Part shown: positions 6,188 through 6,533 of the stretch, piece by piece
Layout: every line of letters begins with the position of its first letter
Position numbering within the stretch: position 1 is the first letter of the stretch
Origin: an uncultured Desulfobacca sp.
Lineage (GTDB): Bacteria; Desulfobacterota; Desulfobaccia; Desulfobaccales; Desulfobaccaceae
Assembly (NCBI GenBank): GCA_937958145.1
Contig: CALGOE010000149.1
Coordinates: forward strand, 1 to 6,533
Direction: 5' to 3'
DNA length: 6,533 nucleotides
Translations under genes and position numbers: made by a program
The notes under the pieces: generated by a model
Told to the model about the DNA's origin: nothing
What the model saw: the letters and a program-made list of their open reading frames with translations, nothing else
The model's database searches: none

Positions 6188-6533
6188 ATGCTTGAAGCTG
6201 TTTCTCCTGACCGGACGCATCCCCAGATAGCCGTGGCGCCGGAGCAGGCGGACCGGTGTCTGGCCTGCGGCACCTGTACCGGCGTCTGTCCGGCCAGCGA
6301 ATCGGTGCCGGGCTGGGATGCCCGCAAGGCCATCCGGGCTTTGGCTTTGGGGTTGGAGCAGGAAGTAATAGATTCGGCCTGGCCCTGGGTTTGCACCCTG
6401 TGTGGCCGCTGTGAATATAACTGTCCCATGGGCGTGGAGCTGGTAAAGACCTTCCGGGCCTGCCGGGGCGCCCGGGAGCGGGACAAGGTCCCGGGCACCC
6501 TGCACCAAGGCATCCTCATGAACCTGGAGCGGG
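6188..6533 (+). CDS. HdrC-like [4Fe-4S] ferredoxin-type subunit (3' partial)
   Basis: The gene starts at ATG 6188, 7 nt after a strong Shine-Dalgarno GGAGG (6176-6180), and runs off the window with no stop, so 115 codons are visible. It has two CxxCxxCxxxCP motifs, Cys24/27/30/34 and Cys69/72/75/79, about 35 residues apart with a helical stretch between (RKAIRALALGLE). This spacing is typical of HdrC and of the N-terminal half of HdrD-type proteins, which pass electrons from HdrA to the catalytic HdrB (CCG-domain) part. It follows the HdrA-like gene after 119 nt on the same strand, so co-transcription is likely. Whether a CCG domain is fused downstream (HdrD-like) or hdrB is a separate gene cannot be seen. 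It is probably cytoplasmic, as no signal peptide is present. Confidence 0.88.
   Translation, partial: MLEAVSPDRTHPQIAVAPEQADRCLACGTCTGVCPASESVPGWDARKAIRALALGLEQEVIDSAWPWVCTLCGRCEYNCPMGVELVKTFRACRGARERDKVPGTLHQGILMNLER

Noticed and set aside
6097..6519. Minus-strand frames opposite the HdrC-like gene
   Set aside because: The forward frame has two perfect CxxCxxCxxxCP motifs and a strong Shine-Dalgarno sequence, so the reverse frames are shadows.

Overview
The window is GC-rich DNA with strongly G/C-biased third codon positions. All genes I can support lie on the + strand. It holds a nearly complete DNA mismatch-repair gene (mutS, 5' end cut by the window), a two-gene tRNA operon (Gly-GCC, Cys-GCA), a large HdrA-type flavin/iron-sulfur protein, and the start of an HdrC-type ferredoxin-like subunit (3' end cut). 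An hdrA-hdrC pair in a genome with bacterial MutS and CCA-encoded tRNAs fits an anaerobic bacterium. A sulfate-reducing or syntrophic Desulfobacterota member is my best inference; it rests on gene content and sequence style, not on a database match.

Layout. Positions 1-2451: mutS from codon Phe-Tyr-Glu (the mismatch-reading motif) to a stop just after a beta-clamp-binding motif, without the usual C-terminal tetramerisation tail. Positions 2452-2549: a short spacer with a weak hairpin and an excellent sigma70-type promoter (TTGACA, 17 nt, TATAAA) set about 11 nt upstream of the first tRNA. Positions 2550-2719: the two tRNA genes. Positions 2720-3026: about 300 nt with no confident gene, containing a 10-bp hairpin, T-rich stretches, a weak promoter candidate and a possible 37-codon leader ORF that overlaps the hdrA start. 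Positions 3027-6068: the HdrA-like protein (1013 aa), made of two non-identical HdrA modules in tandem. Positions 6069-6187: a spacer with a short repeat. From 6188 to the window end: the HdrC-like gene with a strong Shine-Dalgarno sequence.

How the genes work together. MutS and the tRNAs are housekeeping genes and appear unrelated to the redox genes. The HdrA-like and HdrC-like proteins are probably subunits of one soluble heterodisulfide-reductase-type complex. In known members the HdrA flavin splits or merges electron flow between a low-potential carrier (ferredoxin) and a higher-potential acceptor reached through HdrC and HdrB. The substrate and the electron-input module lie outside the window and cannot be named here. 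The most interesting feature is the asymmetric architecture of the double HdrA: only the first module keeps the Asp-Cys-x-x-Cys motif and a ferredoxin insert, the linking HdrA N-terminal domain has lost one of its cluster cysteines, and only the second module carries the C-terminal ferredoxin.
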